Of a stretch of DNA of 63,208 nt, positions 9,201-18,109 are shown piece by piece; position 1 is the first letter of the stretch; each line of letters begins with the position of its first letter. A program made the translations under genes and the position numbers. Source of the DNA: CAYRGY01 sp964424075 (GTDB lineage: Bacteria; Patescibacteriota; Gracilibacteria; UBA1369); contig CAYRGY010000007.1 of the NCBI GenBank assembly GCA_964424075.1, forward strand, positions 1-63,208, read 5' to 3'. Under the pieces are notes generated by a model, which saw only the letters and a list, made by a program, of their open reading frames with translations, did not search any database and was not told where the DNA came from.

Positions 9201-10505
9201 ATGATTGATAAATTGAAAAAAGCAATTCCTGATCAGCATCCTTTGCGGTTATTCTATCATCAATTTATGGCAATGATTGCGGCATTTTGGTATGGTTTTC
9301 CGTCGCGCAGATTACAAGTGATTGGTGTGACCGGGACAAAAGGAAAAACTACAACTGTTAATTTAATTGCTGGAGTTTTGACCGAAGCCGGCTATCGCGT
9401 AGGATTGGCTTCAACTACAAATTTTCAAGTGGCTAATCGCAAGTGGATCAATGAATCTAATATGACCACTTTAAGTCCTTTCTTTTTGCAAAGGCTATTA
9501 AAAGAAATGGTAGGTGCCGGCTGCCAATGTGCAGTTTTAGAGGTTTCTTCTCATTCCATAGTTCAGCATCGTGTATGGGGAATTAATTTTGATACTGCGG
9601 TATTAACTAATATTGGCGAAGACCACCTGGATTATCATGGAGGATTTAAGGAATATTTAAGGGCAAAGGGCCTACTGTTTGCAAAAATCAACCAGTCTGC
9701 CCGCAAGCCTCAGATTAAGAAAAATATAGTACTCAATCAGGATGATGAGAATTTTTCATATTTCGACCAATTTATCGCTGATCGGCGTTATACATATGGA
9801 TTCAAAGGTGGTAATTGTTATGTCACCGATGTTGAATATCATTCCAAAGGAGTTAAATTCCATTTAAAAGTACCTAATGGTCATGCTGTGGTGGATATGA
9901 AATTGCCGGGAGCTTTTAACGTTTATAATGCTCTGGCAGCAGCATGCGTTGGACTGGCTAATGGTATTAACGTTAAAACTATCAAAGCGGCTTTGGAAAG
10001 TGCCTCAACCATATCTGGTCGTTTTGAACCTGTTGAGGTCGGTCAAAAGTTCACTGTAATTGTGGATTATGCACATACTGTGGAGTCATTGAAAAGTTTA
10101 TTGGACCTCTATAAGCATCAAGCTAAGGGTAGACTGATAACTGTTTTCGGTGCTACTGGTGGCGGGAGGGATCAAGGAAAGCGGCCAAAAATGGGTGAGG
10201 TTGGCGACAAATTATCGGATATATTGGTTTTGACTGATGATGATCCCTATGAAGAAAACTCCATCAAAATAATTGAGGATATTGCTAAGGGTGTGAAGAG
10301 GGAAGAAGGCAAAAATTTTTGGAAAATTCCAGATCGATATGAAGCAATTCGCTATGCAATTTCCATAGCTGAAAATGATGATATTGTCGTTATTGCCGGC
10401 AAGGGTGGGCAGGTTGTACAGTGCATTGGAAAAGAAAAGATAGAGTTTGATGATCGCAATTTGGTGCGGGAAATCTTGAGTAAACCTATAACAGTTGAAC
10501 TATAA
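9201..10505 (+). CDS. murE: Mur ligase family protein, MurE-like
   Basis: 434 residues. Motifs: ATP-binding loop GVTGTKGKTTT (about residues 42-52), LEVSSHS, TNIGEDHLDYH, the central N-x-x-NALAA, and a C-terminal ligase domain with VDYAHTVESL and GATGGGRDQGKR. These fit UDP-MurNAc-tripeptide synthetase, which adds the third stem amino acid in the cytoplasm. The canonical N-terminal uridine-binding domain is mostly missing, since the P-loop starts near residue 42 rather than about 110. The amino-acid selectivity motif (DNPR in mDAP enzymes) reads DDPY near residue 347, so the substrate amino acid is uncertain. Family membership is secure; exact MurE activity is less so. Confidence 0.8.
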   Translation: MIDKLKKAIPDQHPLRLFYHQFMAMIAAFWYGFPSRRLQVIGVTGTKGKTTTVNLIAGVLTEAGYRVGLASTTNFQVANRKWINESNMTTLSPFFLQRLLKEMVGAGCQCAVLEVSSHSIVQHRVWGINFDTAVLTNIGEDHLDYHGGFKEYLRAKGLLFAKINQSARKPQIKKNIVLNQDDENFSYFDQFIADRRYTYGFKGGNCYVTDVEYHSKGVKFHLKVPNGHAVVDMKLPGAFNVYNALAAACVGLANGINVKTIKAALESASTISGRFEPVEVGQKFTVIVDYAHTVESLKSLLDLYKHQAKGRLITVFGATGGGRDQGKRPKMGEVGDKLSDILVLTDDDPYEENSIKIIEDIAKGVKREEGKNFWKIPDRYEAIRYAISIAENDDIVVIAGKGGQVVQCIGKEKIEFDDRNLVREILSKPITVEL

Positions 10506-10506
10506 A

Positions 10507-11355
10507 ATGGTTCACGGTTTTTTATTAGTTGATAAAGATAAAGGTCGAACTTCATTTAGTTTGGTTTCAGCATTGCGCAAGCGTTTTAATCAAAAACGTG
10601 TGGGTTTTGCAGGTACGCTTGATCCTTTGGCAACAGGATTAATGATTATGGGGTTAGGTGAATATACGAAATTATTACCTTATCTGGAAAGTGCTGATAA
10701 GGTTTATGAAGTTGAAGCGGAATTGGGCTTTATTTCCACAACTTATGATGCCGAGGGTGAGATAACAGCTTGTAATGAAGTTAACAAGCCGTCCAAACAA
10801 CAAATAGAAGATCTTTTGAATAAAAAATTTATAGGCGAAATTGAGCAAATTCCACCATGTTTTTCGGCTATTAAAATAGATGGCGAAAGGGCATACCTGA
10901 AGGCAAGAAAAGGAGAGCAAGTAGAGATGAAGCCTAGATCGGTACACATTTTTGACATTGAATTGTTGAATTATAATTTTCCGCTAATTAGGTTGAGTGT
11001 GCATTGTTCCAAGGGGACATATATCAGAAGTCTGGTACATGATATCGGGCAGGATCTGAATTGCGGTGCATATGTGAAAGAGTTAAGGCGGACTAAAATA
11101 AGTAAAATAGATGTTAGTCAGGCTAAAAATGTTGATCAGGCTCAAATAATAGATGAAAAAGCAGTGCTTTTGGGTATTCCGCGAATTAAACTGGATGAGG
11201 ATGAGGCGAAAAAGCTTTTGTTGGGCAATTTTTTATCTACTGATTTGCAGGGAAATCAGCAATTCTTAGGTTATTGTGGAGATAAATTATTGGGAATTTT
11301 GGAAGTTTTGCCAAAGCGCGGTATTATCAAAATCAAAAGAAAATTGAATTATTAA
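10507..11355 (+). CDS. truB: tRNA pseudouridine-55 synthase
   Basis: 282 residues from the ATG at 10507, giving MVHGFLLVDKDKGRTS, the normal TruB N-terminus. An in-frame TTG at 10495 inside the upstream gene was rejected as the start. The catalytic motif is GFAGTLDPLATGLM, with Asp in G-T-L-D-P. Also visible are the later R-A-Y motif (IDGERAYLKAR) and GTYIRSLVHDIG. It converts U55 to pseudouridine in the T loop of tRNAs. The start lies one base after the upstream stop, so the gene is co-transcribed with murE. Confidence 0.93.
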   Translation: MVHGFLLVDKDKGRTSFSLVSALRKRFNQKRVGFAGTLDPLATGLMIMGLGEYTKLLPYLESADKVYEVEAELGFISTTYDAEGEITACNEVNKPSKQQIEDLLNKKFIGEIEQIPPCFSAIKIDGERAYLKARKGEQVEMKPRSVHIFDIELLNYNFPLIRLSVHCSKGTYIRSLVHDIGQDLNCGAYVKELRRTKISKIDVSQAKNVDQAQIIDEKAVLLGIPRIKLDEDEAKKLLLGNFLSTDLQGNQQFLGYCGDKLLGILEVLPKRGIIKIKRKLNY

Positions 11356-11356
11356 G

Positions 11357-12403
11357 ATGAATTATCTTTTTATTGCCATTGTGAGTTTTGTGTTGGGGTT
11401 GGGCGCAGTGCTAGGTGCTTTGAAGCTTTTTCCCGTGCTTGGCTTGATGGATCGTCCTCATAAATATGGTCTGAAGCGAAAACCGATTCCATACTATGGT
11501 GGGTTGGCGATTTGGGCAGCTTTTGTGATAGCTGTATTATTATTTGTGCCGCTTTCATTGCAAGTTATAGGCTTGTTGATTGGAGCAACTTTAATTGCTG
11601 CAATGGGCTTTGTGGATGATTTAAGAGGTTTGAGTCCCTATATTCGCTTAGTGATTCAATTATTGGCAGCTGTGATTCTAGTTTTTGCAGGAATTGGGAT
11701 TGACTCATTATCCAGTCCCTTGGGAGGTGAATTATTACTCAATGAATGGCGTCTGGATTTACCTTGGATAAGTATTTCATTGTTTTCGGCAGCTTTCACA
11801 GTTATTTGGGTGATGTTTATTGTAAATTCCATTAATTGGATTGATGGTGTGAATGGCTTGTCTTCAGGTATAGTTACAATTGCCGCAGTAATTTTGTTCA
11901 TTTTGGCGATTAGGCCGGATCTGCATACATTGGATCAGTCTACTTTTGCAACACTTGCTTTGATTGTGGCGGCGGTGACATTTGCGTTTTGGCTATTTGA
12001 TTTTTATCCGGCTAAAATATTGATGGGGGATACCGGGAGCATGTTTCTAGGATTTGTTTTGGCTACTTTGGCGATTTTTGCAGGTGGAAAAGTGGCTACT
12101 TTGATGCTAGTTTTAGGTTTTCCAATTTTGGATGCAATTTGGGTTATATCACGAAGAATAATAAGCGGCAGTTCACCATTTAAGGGTGATTTGCAACATT
12201 TGCATCATCGTCTGCTTAAGAGTGGTTTAAAGGAAAGGCAAACCTTGCTTTTAATATATTTAGGTTGTGCGATATTTGGCTTAGCAGCTGTTTTCTTAGG
12301 CACTACTGAGAAGCTCTGGGCGCTGATCTTACTGTTTATTACTGTTGCGGTAGTTGGGTTTGTGGCTATATATCAGACCATAAAACAAGAAGAGAAAAAG
12401 TAA
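11357..12403 (+). CDS. Undecaprenyl-phosphate glycosyl-1-phosphate transferase, WecA/TagO/MraY family
   Basis: 348 residues with about ten transmembrane helices. Motifs: GLMDRPHKYGLKRKPIPYYGG (cytoplasmic loop 1 signature), FVDDLRGL (Asp pair), NSINWIDGVNGLSSG, GDTGSMFLGF, and HLHHRLLKSG (the His-rich loop typical of WecA/TagO rather than MraY). The enzyme loads a sugar-1-phosphate from a UDP-sugar onto undecaprenyl phosphate and starts polymer synthesis at the inner face of the membrane. It is the last gene of the hpf operon and fits the ligase-like gene upstream. The exact sugar is unknown. The long form of the first motif suggests a WecA-like GlcNAc or GalNAc enzyme. Confidence 0.85.
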   Translation: MNYLFIAIVSFVLGLGAVLGALKLFPVLGLMDRPHKYGLKRKPIPYYGGLAIWAAFVIAVLLFVPLSLQVIGLLIGATLIAAMGFVDDLRGLSPYIRLVIQLLAAVILVFAGIGIDSLSSPLGGELLLNEWRLDLPWISISLFSAAFTVIWVMFIVNSINWIDGVNGLSSGIVTIAAVILFILAIRPDLHTLDQSTFATLALIVAAVTFAFWLFDFYPAKILMGDTGSMFLGFVLATLAIFAGGKVATLMLVLGFPILDAIWVISRRIISGSSPFKGDLQHLHHRLLKSGLKERQTLLLIYLGCAIFGLAAVFLGTTEKLWALILLFITVAVVGFVAIYQTIKQEEKK

Positions 12404-12405
12404 AC

Positions 12406-12432
12406 TTGTAAAGTGTTCGTGGCCGATATAAA
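12406..12432 (+). promoter_or_regulatory. Possible weak promoter before dnaG
   Basis: TTGTAA (12406-12411) and TATAAA (12427-12432) with a short 15 nt spacer, just upstream of the dnaG ATG. The spacing is poor, so read-through from the upstream operon is equally possible. Confidence 0.3.
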
Positions 12433-12440
12433 TTAGCCTC

Positions 12441-14201
12441 ATGCGCGATGTAGTCTCTGAAATAAAAGCAAAAATTGATATTCTTCAGCTAGTTTCCGAA
12501 TATGTAGTTTTGAAGAAAAGCGGAAGCTATTATAAGGGGCTTTCTCCCTTTAAGCCGGAGAAAACGCCCAGTTTTATTGTCAGTCCGGAAAAGGGTATTG
12601 CCTATTGTTTTGCTACTAATAAAGGAGGTGACATTTTTACTTTTATACAAGAGGTTGAAAATATTGAATTTGCTGAAGCCTTAAAATTGCTAGCGGAAAA
12701 AGCCGGTGTAGAGATGGATCAGAAGGATTATCAACAATCATTAGCTGGCAAGAAATCAGAGAAACAGGAATTGATAGATTTGCATGAACAGGTCGCCAAA
12801 TTTTATCAGGCTGAAATGTGGAATTCTGATGAGGGTGCTAAGGTAATCAAATATATGGAGGGGCGGGGAATTACTCAGGAAACTATTAAAACATTTGGGA
12901 TTGGATATGCTCCTGATTCATTTGATAAAACCTATTTGTTTTTGATGAAGCAGGGATTTAGTGAGAAGCAAATTTTGTCTGCTGGGCTAGTGCTACGTAA
13001 AGAAACCGGCAGAAGTAAGATTTACGATCGATTTAGGGGACGTCTGATGTTTCCGGTATTTGATCATTTAGGTCGAACTGTTGGGTTTGGTGGTCGCGCT
13101 CTTGCTAAAGATCAGGAGCCCAAATATTTGAATTCACCGGAGACCATTATTTATCAAAAAAGTAATTTGCTTTATGGTTTTAATTTGACCAAACAAGAGG
13201 TGAAAAAAGCTGATCAGGTTTTGGTTGTGGAAGGTTATATGGATGTGATAGCTGCCTATCAAAATGGAATAAAGTGGGTTGTTGGTGTGAATGGTACAGC
13301 GCTGACTGTGAAGCAATTGGCTTCACTTAAGTCTTATACAAAAAATCTGGTTTTAGGATTTGATATGGACTCTGCAGGTCGTGAAGCAGCATCCCGAGGA
13401 TTTGAACTTGCTCAGGAATTTGATTTCATTATCAGAATTTTGGAATTGCCCGAGGGTAAAGATATTGCTGATTATTGTAAAAGCCATGATGATGCACTGG
13501 AAATTTTGAAAAAACCGCAACTGTTTACTGACTATTACTATGGGCATATAATGGAGAGTTACGATAAAGAATCATTGGCAGATAAGAAGAAGATTCTGGC
13601 TGATTTTGCTGAATTTGTCAGCAAACTTAAAAGTAGTATGGAAAAAGACGAATATATTCGCAAACTAGCTATGGATTTAGGTCTGGAGACCCGTTTGATT
13701 TTTGATGAGGTGCAAAATTATAAAATGACTCGTAACAGGACTGAAAAGAAGTCTTTGGAACAAGAGTATGCAAAAATATTTGAGCCTCAGGAAATCTTAA
13801 TAGGACTGATCTTGGAGTTTCCTGAATTATGCATCGCAACTAAATTAGATTTTGGTCAAGACTTTTTTCCTGAAAATTTAAAAAATGTTTACAATATAAT
13901 AGTTGATCACTATAATCAACCTGGCATTCAAAAGGATTGCAACACTCAAATAATTATTTCTAATTTAGATCAGGATATTAGAAACCATGCTAGTGTTGTT
14001 TCTCTTTATGCCAAAGAAAAATACAGTGATTTGTCGGCGGAAAGTGTGCAGAAGGAAATTGAAGATCTATATAATTTGATCATAAGTAAATTCAATCGTT
14101 CCACCAAGCATCGCCTTCACCGTCAATTGCAAGAAGCAGAAGCGGCCAAAGATCAAACCAGAATTCAAGAGATTTTAAAAGAGTTAAGTTCCTTACATTA
14201 A
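12441..14201 (+). CDS. dnaG: DNA primase with degenerate zinc-binding domain
   Basis: 586 residues, the usual DnaG length. It makes RNA primers at the replication fork. The N-terminal domain is clearly homologous (PEKTPSFIVSPEKGIAYCF), but three of four zinc ligands are gone: Ser35 replaces the first Cys, Lys38 the His, and Thr59 the last Cys; only Cys56 remains. The RNA-polymerase domain follows, with GIGYAPDSF, GRLMFPVFDHLGRTVGFGGR and KYLNSPET, then the TOPRIM fold at about residues 258-345 (VVEGYMDVIAAY, GFDMDSAGREA). The C-terminal helical region would bind DnaB. Followed after 13 bases by rpoD, giving the classic dnaG-rpoD macromolecular synthesis arrangement without rpsU, which lies near gyrB instead. 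Confidence 0.93.
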   Translation: MRDVVSEIKAKIDILQLVSEYVVLKKSGSYYKGLSPFKPEKTPSFIVSPEKGIAYCFATNKGGDIFTFIQEVENIEFAEALKLLAEKAGVEMDQKDYQQSLAGKKSEKQELIDLHEQVAKFYQAEMWNSDEGAKVIKYMEGRGITQETIKTFGIGYAPDSFDKTYLFLMKQGFSEKQILSAGLVLRKETGRSKIYDRFRGRLMFPVFDHLGRTVGFGGRALAKDQEPKYLNSPETIIYQKSNLLYGFNLTKQEVKKADQVLVVEGYMDVIAAYQNGIKWVVGVNGTALTVKQLASLKSYTKNLVLGFDMDSAGREAASRGFELAQEFDFIIRILELPEGKDIADYCKSHDDALEILKKPQLFTDYYYGHIMESYDKESLADKKKILADFAEFVSKLKSSMEKDEYIRKLAMDLGLETRLIFDEVQNYKMTRNRTEKKSLEQEYAKIFEPQEILIGLILEFPELCIATKLDFGQDFFPENLKNVYNIIVDHYNQPGIQKDCNTQIIISNLDQDIRNHASVVSLYAKEKYSDLSAESVQKEIEDLYNLIISKFNRSTKHRLHRQLQEAEAAKDQTRIQEILKELSSLH

Positions 14202-14214
14202 TAACGAATTTCTA

Positions 14215-15360
14215 ATGGCTCGTACCAAAAAGTTTATTGTTCATCCATCGGATGAAAAGTGGAGTAATTTTCCGCCGGAGGTAAAGGCTTTAGTTAAAAA
14301 GGGAAGAGAGCATGGTTTCGTTACTCATCAAGAGTTAATGAAAGTTTTGCCGAATTTGGAAGATGATATCATGATGTTGGATGAGGTTTATTCAATGTTT
14401 TTGGATCTTGGTATTGAAGTTATTGATGCCAAAGATAAAATTTTAGCTGATCAGGATGTTCAAGATGCTGAAAAAGTCGGTAAGGAAAAGAAGGAGGAAA
14501 AGGTAGCTGCTGAAAAGAAAACTGTTGAGTTACGAGAGATAGCCAATGATTCGATTCGTCTCTATCTTTGCGAGATTGGAAAGATCCCGCTACTGATAGC
14601 AAAGGAAGAAATCGATTTGGCTAAGCGTATCAAGAAAGGTGACCAATCCGCTAAATCAAAGTTGGCGGAATCCAATCTGCGTTTAGTTGTAAGTATTGCT
14701 AAGAAATATATCGGTCGTGGTCTTTCATTCTTGGATTTGATTCAGGAAGGAAATATTGGACTTTTCCGTGCCGTTGAAAAATTTGATCCAGAGCGTGGAT
14801 TTAAGTTCTCGACTTATGCAACTTGGTGGATTCGACAAGCTATAACACGTGCTATTGCTGATCAAGCAAGAACGATACGAATTCCTGTGCATATGGTGGA
14901 AACGATCAATAAACTGACTCATGCGCAAAGGCGCTTGGTTCAAGAGCTTGGTCGTGAGCCTGCTGTGGAAGAATTGGCTTCAGAAATGGATATGGATGTT
15001 AAGAAAGTAAAACATATTTTGAAGATTTCTCAGGATATTGTTTCTTTGGAAGCTCCGGTAGGAACTGAGGAAGATTCCAAATTGGGAGATTTCATTGAAG
15101 ATGATGAAGCGGTACAACCTGCGGAATCTACTAATCGAGTTTTAATTAAAGAGAATATTCATGAGATGCTACAATATCTTTCCCCACGTGAAAGAAAGAT
15201 AATTGAAATGCGTTTTGGTTTGAGAGATGGAGTCGGCCACACTCTTGAGGAAGTGGGTCAAGTTTTTAATGTTACTCGCGAAAGAATTCGTCAGATTGAA
15301 GCAAAAGTTCTTCAAAAGTTGAAAGAACACCCAACTAGTGTCAAAATACGTCCAACTTAA
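14215..15360 (+). CDS. rpoD: RNA polymerase primary sigma factor
   Basis: 381 residues. A region 1.1-like N-terminus (residues 10-70) and a lysine/glutamate-rich linker precede region 1.2 (DSIRLYLCEIGKIPLL). Region 2 holds NLRLVVSIAKKYIGRGLSFLDLIQEGN and RGFKFSTYATWWIRQAI. Region 3 follows. Region 4 ends the protein with SPRERKIIEMRFGL and the helix-turn-helix FNVTRERIRQIEAKVLQKL. It directs RNA polymerase to -35/-10 promoters, and the many TTGnnn-17-TATAAT elements in this window fit its recognition. It lies between dnaG and greA on one strand with 13-14 base gaps. Confidence 0.96.
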   Translation: MARTKKFIVHPSDEKWSNFPPEVKALVKKGREHGFVTHQELMKVLPNLEDDIMMLDEVYSMFLDLGIEVIDAKDKILADQDVQDAEKVGKEKKEEKVAAEKKTVELREIANDSIRLYLCEIGKIPLLIAKEEIDLAKRIKKGDQSAKSKLAESNLRLVVSIAKKYIGRGLSFLDLIQEGNIGLFRAVEKFDPERGFKFSTYATWWIRQAITRAIADQARTIRIPVHMVETINKLTHAQRRLVQELGREPAVEELASEMDMDVKKVKHILKISQDIVSLEAPVGTEEDSKLGDFIEDDEAVQPAESTNRVLIKENIHEMLQYLSPRERKIIEMRFGLRDGVGHTLEEVGQVFNVTRERIRQIEAKVLQKLKEHPTSVKIRPT

Positions 15361-15374
15361 ATAACAATTATTAT

Positions 15375-15941
15375 ATGCCAGCTAAAAAAACTACTAAAGC
15401 TACTGCACAGAAAGCAAGTCCTAAGGTAATGAAAGGACTAATTAATGAGATTAAAAAGACTTTGCTCACTCGTGATGGTCTGCAAGCAGTCAAAGATGAA
15501 TTGGAATATTTAGAAAGTGTCAAACGTAAGGAAATTGCGGCTAGAATTAAAGAAGCAGTGAGTTATGGGGATCTTTCCGAGAACTCTGAATATGAAGAGG
15601 CGAAAAATGAACAAGCTTTCGTGGAAGGTCGTATTCTACAATTGACCGAACAGATTAAGTACGCTCATGTAATTGAAGATGATAAAGTTCGTGATCAATC
15701 TGCTCACGGTAAAATTGTGCAATTGGGTAATAAAGTAGTGATTAAGGTAATGAGTGGGAAAATGGAAGGAGAAAAGTTGAATTATACTATTGTCGGAACA
15801 ACTGAGGCTGACCCATTAAATCATCGAATTTCTAATGAATCACCTGTGGGGGCTGCGCTTTTGGACAAGAAGATCGGAGAAAAGGTTTCAGTCGATGCTC
15901 CTGCCGGAGTAATACAATACAAGATTTTGGAAATAGCTTAG
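15375..15941 (+). CDS. greA: Transcription elongation factor GreA with N-terminal extension
   Basis: 188 residues against about 158 for the family. The extra N-terminal 30 residues are basic (PAKKTTKATAQKASPK). The coiled-coil domain then starts at TRDGLQAVKDELEYL, with the tip acidic motif GDLSENSEYEEAKNEQA that reaches into the polymerase secondary channel. The C-terminal FKBP-like domain includes NESPVGAALLDKKIGE. It rescues backtracked RNA polymerase by stimulating transcript cleavage. Co-transcribed with rpoD. The lysine-rich tail may bind nucleic acid, which is inference. Confidence 0.93.
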   Translation: MPAKKTTKATAQKASPKVMKGLINEIKKTLLTRDGLQAVKDELEYLESVKRKEIAARIKEAVSYGDLSENSEYEEAKNEQAFVEGRILQLTEQIKYAHVIEDDKVRDQSAHGKIVQLGNKVVIKVMSGKMEGEKLNYTIVGTTEADPLNHRISNESPVGAALLDKKIGEKVSVDAPAGVIQYKILEIA

Positions 15942-15942
15942 T

Positions 15943-16905
15943 ATGTACCAAAACAAGGTATATTTTACCATCTTCAAAGGATTTACATTTGTGCTTTTTT
16001 TATATTTGGCTTTGTGGGCATTGATGGTAGCCAATGGTCTTAAATATGATTTCGCAATCAGAGATTTAAGGCAAACCAGTATTATTTATCTGGATAATGA
16101 CGTTGAGGCGGAGGTTTATTTAGATGAAAAACTGGTAGCTAATGCTCTGCCTATCAGAATTTCGGAAGTTCAACCTGAAAAATATGAATTGCGAGTGCAA
16201 AAGCAAGGTTTTTATGACTGGAACAAAGAGTTTGAGGTTGATGTAGATTATGTAAAGCGGATTAAGAGTATTATTTTGGCGCCGCGGGATGAAATGGAAT
16301 ACAGTGCAGAGATCCCTGTAATGCAATTTCCAAAATCTAAACAAGTTGCCGAGAGTGATGATGCCTATTTTGGCAAAAAGTTGTTGGCTAATGGTAGTAG
16401 ATTGTTTGTTCTAGACAGCAATGCAGCAAGACTGTTGCAAGTGTTGCAACTTCCCGGTTTGATCGCAAATTATAAAGTCTTGGAAACCGATGATGGTAAA
16501 TTGCTGGAAATAAGCTTTGTTGGTAAGACTGAGAGAAGTTTGTACTATCATAATAATCAATTTGAGTTGTTTACTGATCAATTCAAGAGTGATTTACACT
16601 ATCACCCCAATTTCGGCTATATATTTGTGAATGATATGAATGGAATTACTTATTTCGACGGTGATTCATTTAAACAATTAACTGCTTATCTTGATGAGAT
16701 TAGAATAATTGGTTTTTATGGTGACTTTGGGAATTTGCTTTTTTGGAAAGATGAAAAAGTATATTTGGCTGATATGCAATTTGATAATGTTCACCCTTTA
16801 ATCAAACAAGTTAATTTTGAAGATGTGGTTGTAGATGGTGAAAAAATCTACTTTCAAAAAGAGAGTAAGTATTATGTTTTAGACTTGATCGATATTTTAA
16901 ATTAG
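15943..16905 (+). CDS. Membrane-anchored PEGA-domain protein
   Basis: 320 residues. One N-terminal transmembrane segment (about residues 12-30) is followed by an exported PEGA domain (about residues 45-110, DVEAEVYLDEKLVANALPIR through KYELRVQKQGFYDW). The remainder is beta-rich and repetitive (YYHNNQFELF, YFDGDSFKQL, FWKDEKVYLAD), suggesting a propeller-like fold. PEGA domains are common in surface proteins of Gram-positives and Patescibacteria; function is unknown. It starts one base after the greA stop and its own stop overlaps the convergent gene's stop within the sequence TTAG. Confidence 0.75.
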   Translation: MYQNKVYFTIFKGFTFVLFLYLALWALMVANGLKYDFAIRDLRQTSIIYLDNDVEAEVYLDEKLVANALPIRISEVQPEKYELRVQKQGFYDWNKEFEVDVDYVKRIKSIILAPRDEMEYSAEIPVMQFPKSKQVAESDDAYFGKKLLANGSRLFVLDSNAARLLQVLQLPGLIANYKVLETDDGKLLEISFVGKTERSLYYHNNQFELFTDQFKSDLHYHPNFGYIFVNDMNGITYFDGDSFKQLTAYLDEIRIIGFYGDFGNLLFWKDEKVYLADMQFDNVHPLIKQVNFEDVVVDGEKIYFQKESKYYVLDLIDILN

Positions 16906-17339
16906 CTGCGTTTCTTCTTCTTCTTTTTTTTCTTCTTTACTTTTGGCTTAGATGAAGACTTTTTGTCGCTGTTGTGCAGACTTCTGATCAGCTTCTCATT
17001 GTGTAAATGAGGGTATTGAACAAAATATGCTTTATAAAGCTTATAAAGTGTAAAGATTTCCCAAATAAGTAAAAAATAGAGAATTGCTCTCATGGAGAAA
17101 AGGCCGACATTACTGGTGCGAAGGAAGGTATAGAGCAGTAATAGAATGTTGATGAAATAAAGATTACCGGGGAAGCCGCGCATTACTTTCGTTAAGGTGC
17201 GATCTTTTTTGATTGCTATTAGAATCTGAATTGCGATACCGAGAGCAATAAACAGAGCGGCAATTACAATAATGGTAGTACTGTAACTGAAGTTGGCGCC
17301 GGGAGTTAGGTCAAAAATGTTAATGAGAAAATCATACAT
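16902..17339 (-). CDS. Small polytopic membrane protein with polylysine tail
   Basis: 145 residues, not recognised. Three to four hydrophobic segments (TIIVIAALFIALGIAIQILIA, LYFINILLLLYTFL, MRAILYFLLIWEIFTLY) are followed by a very basic C-terminus with nine consecutive lysines near the end, presumably on the cytoplasmic side. It is the last gene of the pyrG operon, two bases after lgt. Nothing in the sequence indicates an enzyme. Confidence 0.65.
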   Translation of the reverse strand: MYDFLINIFDLTPGANFSYSTTIIVIAALFIALGIAIQILIAIKKDRTLTKVMRGFPGNLYFINILLLLYTFLRTSNVGLFSMRAILYFLLIWEIFTLYKLYKAYFVQYPHLHNEKLIRSLHNSDKKSSSKPKVKKKKKKKKKRS

Positions 17340-17341
17340 AT

Positions 17342-18109
17342 CTAGATTTTAAGTTGTTTTAGATATTTGTAAAGTAAAAAACCGCTAATGCCAAAAGTGA
17401 TTAAGGCAAGCAGATATGGAAGTCTGAGGCCCAGTAATCTGATGGTTTCATCACCTCTTAGAAATTCTTCAATAAAGCGAAAGATCGAATATACATTGAC
17501 GATTAGCAGACTGACTAATCCGTTTTCTTTGAATTTTTCATTGTTGAATAATGCCAAACCGGTGATGCCTATGATTAGTGAATAGATTGCTGCATAAATT
17601 TGAGTAGGATGAATTGGAATGGCATATCTGGATGTGTCGATCATAATACCCCAAGGAAGATTGGTGGGTATTCCATAGTTTCTGCCATCTAAAAATGCTC
17701 CTAAATGTGCGAAGAAAACAGCAAAAATTATACTGGCAGTGAAAATGTCTGCCCAGGCTCCGAAGTTGGAGTTTTTCTTTTTACAAATGAAATATAGGGC
17801 CAGGTAAACGCCTGCAATTGCGCCCCAGGGCGAAAGTCCTTTGTCCCAGATATAAAAAAAACTAAACATAGTTTGAAAGCTGAAGTCAGCAAAGAAATAT
17901 TGCCAATTACTAATAACAAAAACCAGTCTGGATAGAATTAATCCAGAGAAAAAAATGACAATACTGTTGTCAGCAAGAAAGCTTAATTTTACTTTGCGAT
18001 ATTTAACTAAATTGTTAATGAGAATCAGGGATGCAAAAAAGCCTATGCCCAACATTATCCATAGAGAATAAATTGTGATCGGTTCAATTTGTAGTAAAAT
18101 TGGAAACAT
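17342..18109 (-). CDS. lgt: Prolipoprotein diacylglyceryl transferase homologue, divergent
   Basis: 255 residues with about seven transmembrane helices and the overall Lgt layout: N-terminal ITIYSLWIMLGI, a second-helix region RLVFVISNWQYF, the signature region FAHLGAFLDGRNYGIPTN, HPTQIYAAIYSL, and the C-terminal FRFIEEFLRGDE. Lgt moves diacylglycerol from phosphatidylglycerol to lipobox cysteines. Several residues normally near-invariant differ: the HGG motif reads W95-G-A, the signature Arg is His135, and its conserved Asn and Glu are Asp141 and Arg143. Activity is therefore doubtful or altered. The start overlaps the upstream gene's stop by one base. Confidence 0.75.
   Translation of the reverse strand: MFPILLQIEPITIYSLWIMLGIGFFASLILINNLVKYRKVKLSFLADNSIVIFFSGLILSRLVFVISNWQYFFADFSFQTMFSFFYIWDKGLSPWGAIAGVYLALYFICKKKNSNFGAWADIFTASIIFAVFFAHLGAFLDGRNYGIPTNLPWGIMIDTSRYAIPIHPTQIYAAIYSLIIGITGLALFNNEKFKENGLVSLLIVNVYSIFRFIEEFLRGDETIRLLGLRLPYLLALITFGISGFLLYKYLKQLKI

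Noticed and set aside
10495..10506. TTG start for truB overlapping murE
   Set aside because: The ATG at 10507 gives the normal TruB N-terminus MVHGFLLVDK and sits right after the murE stop.
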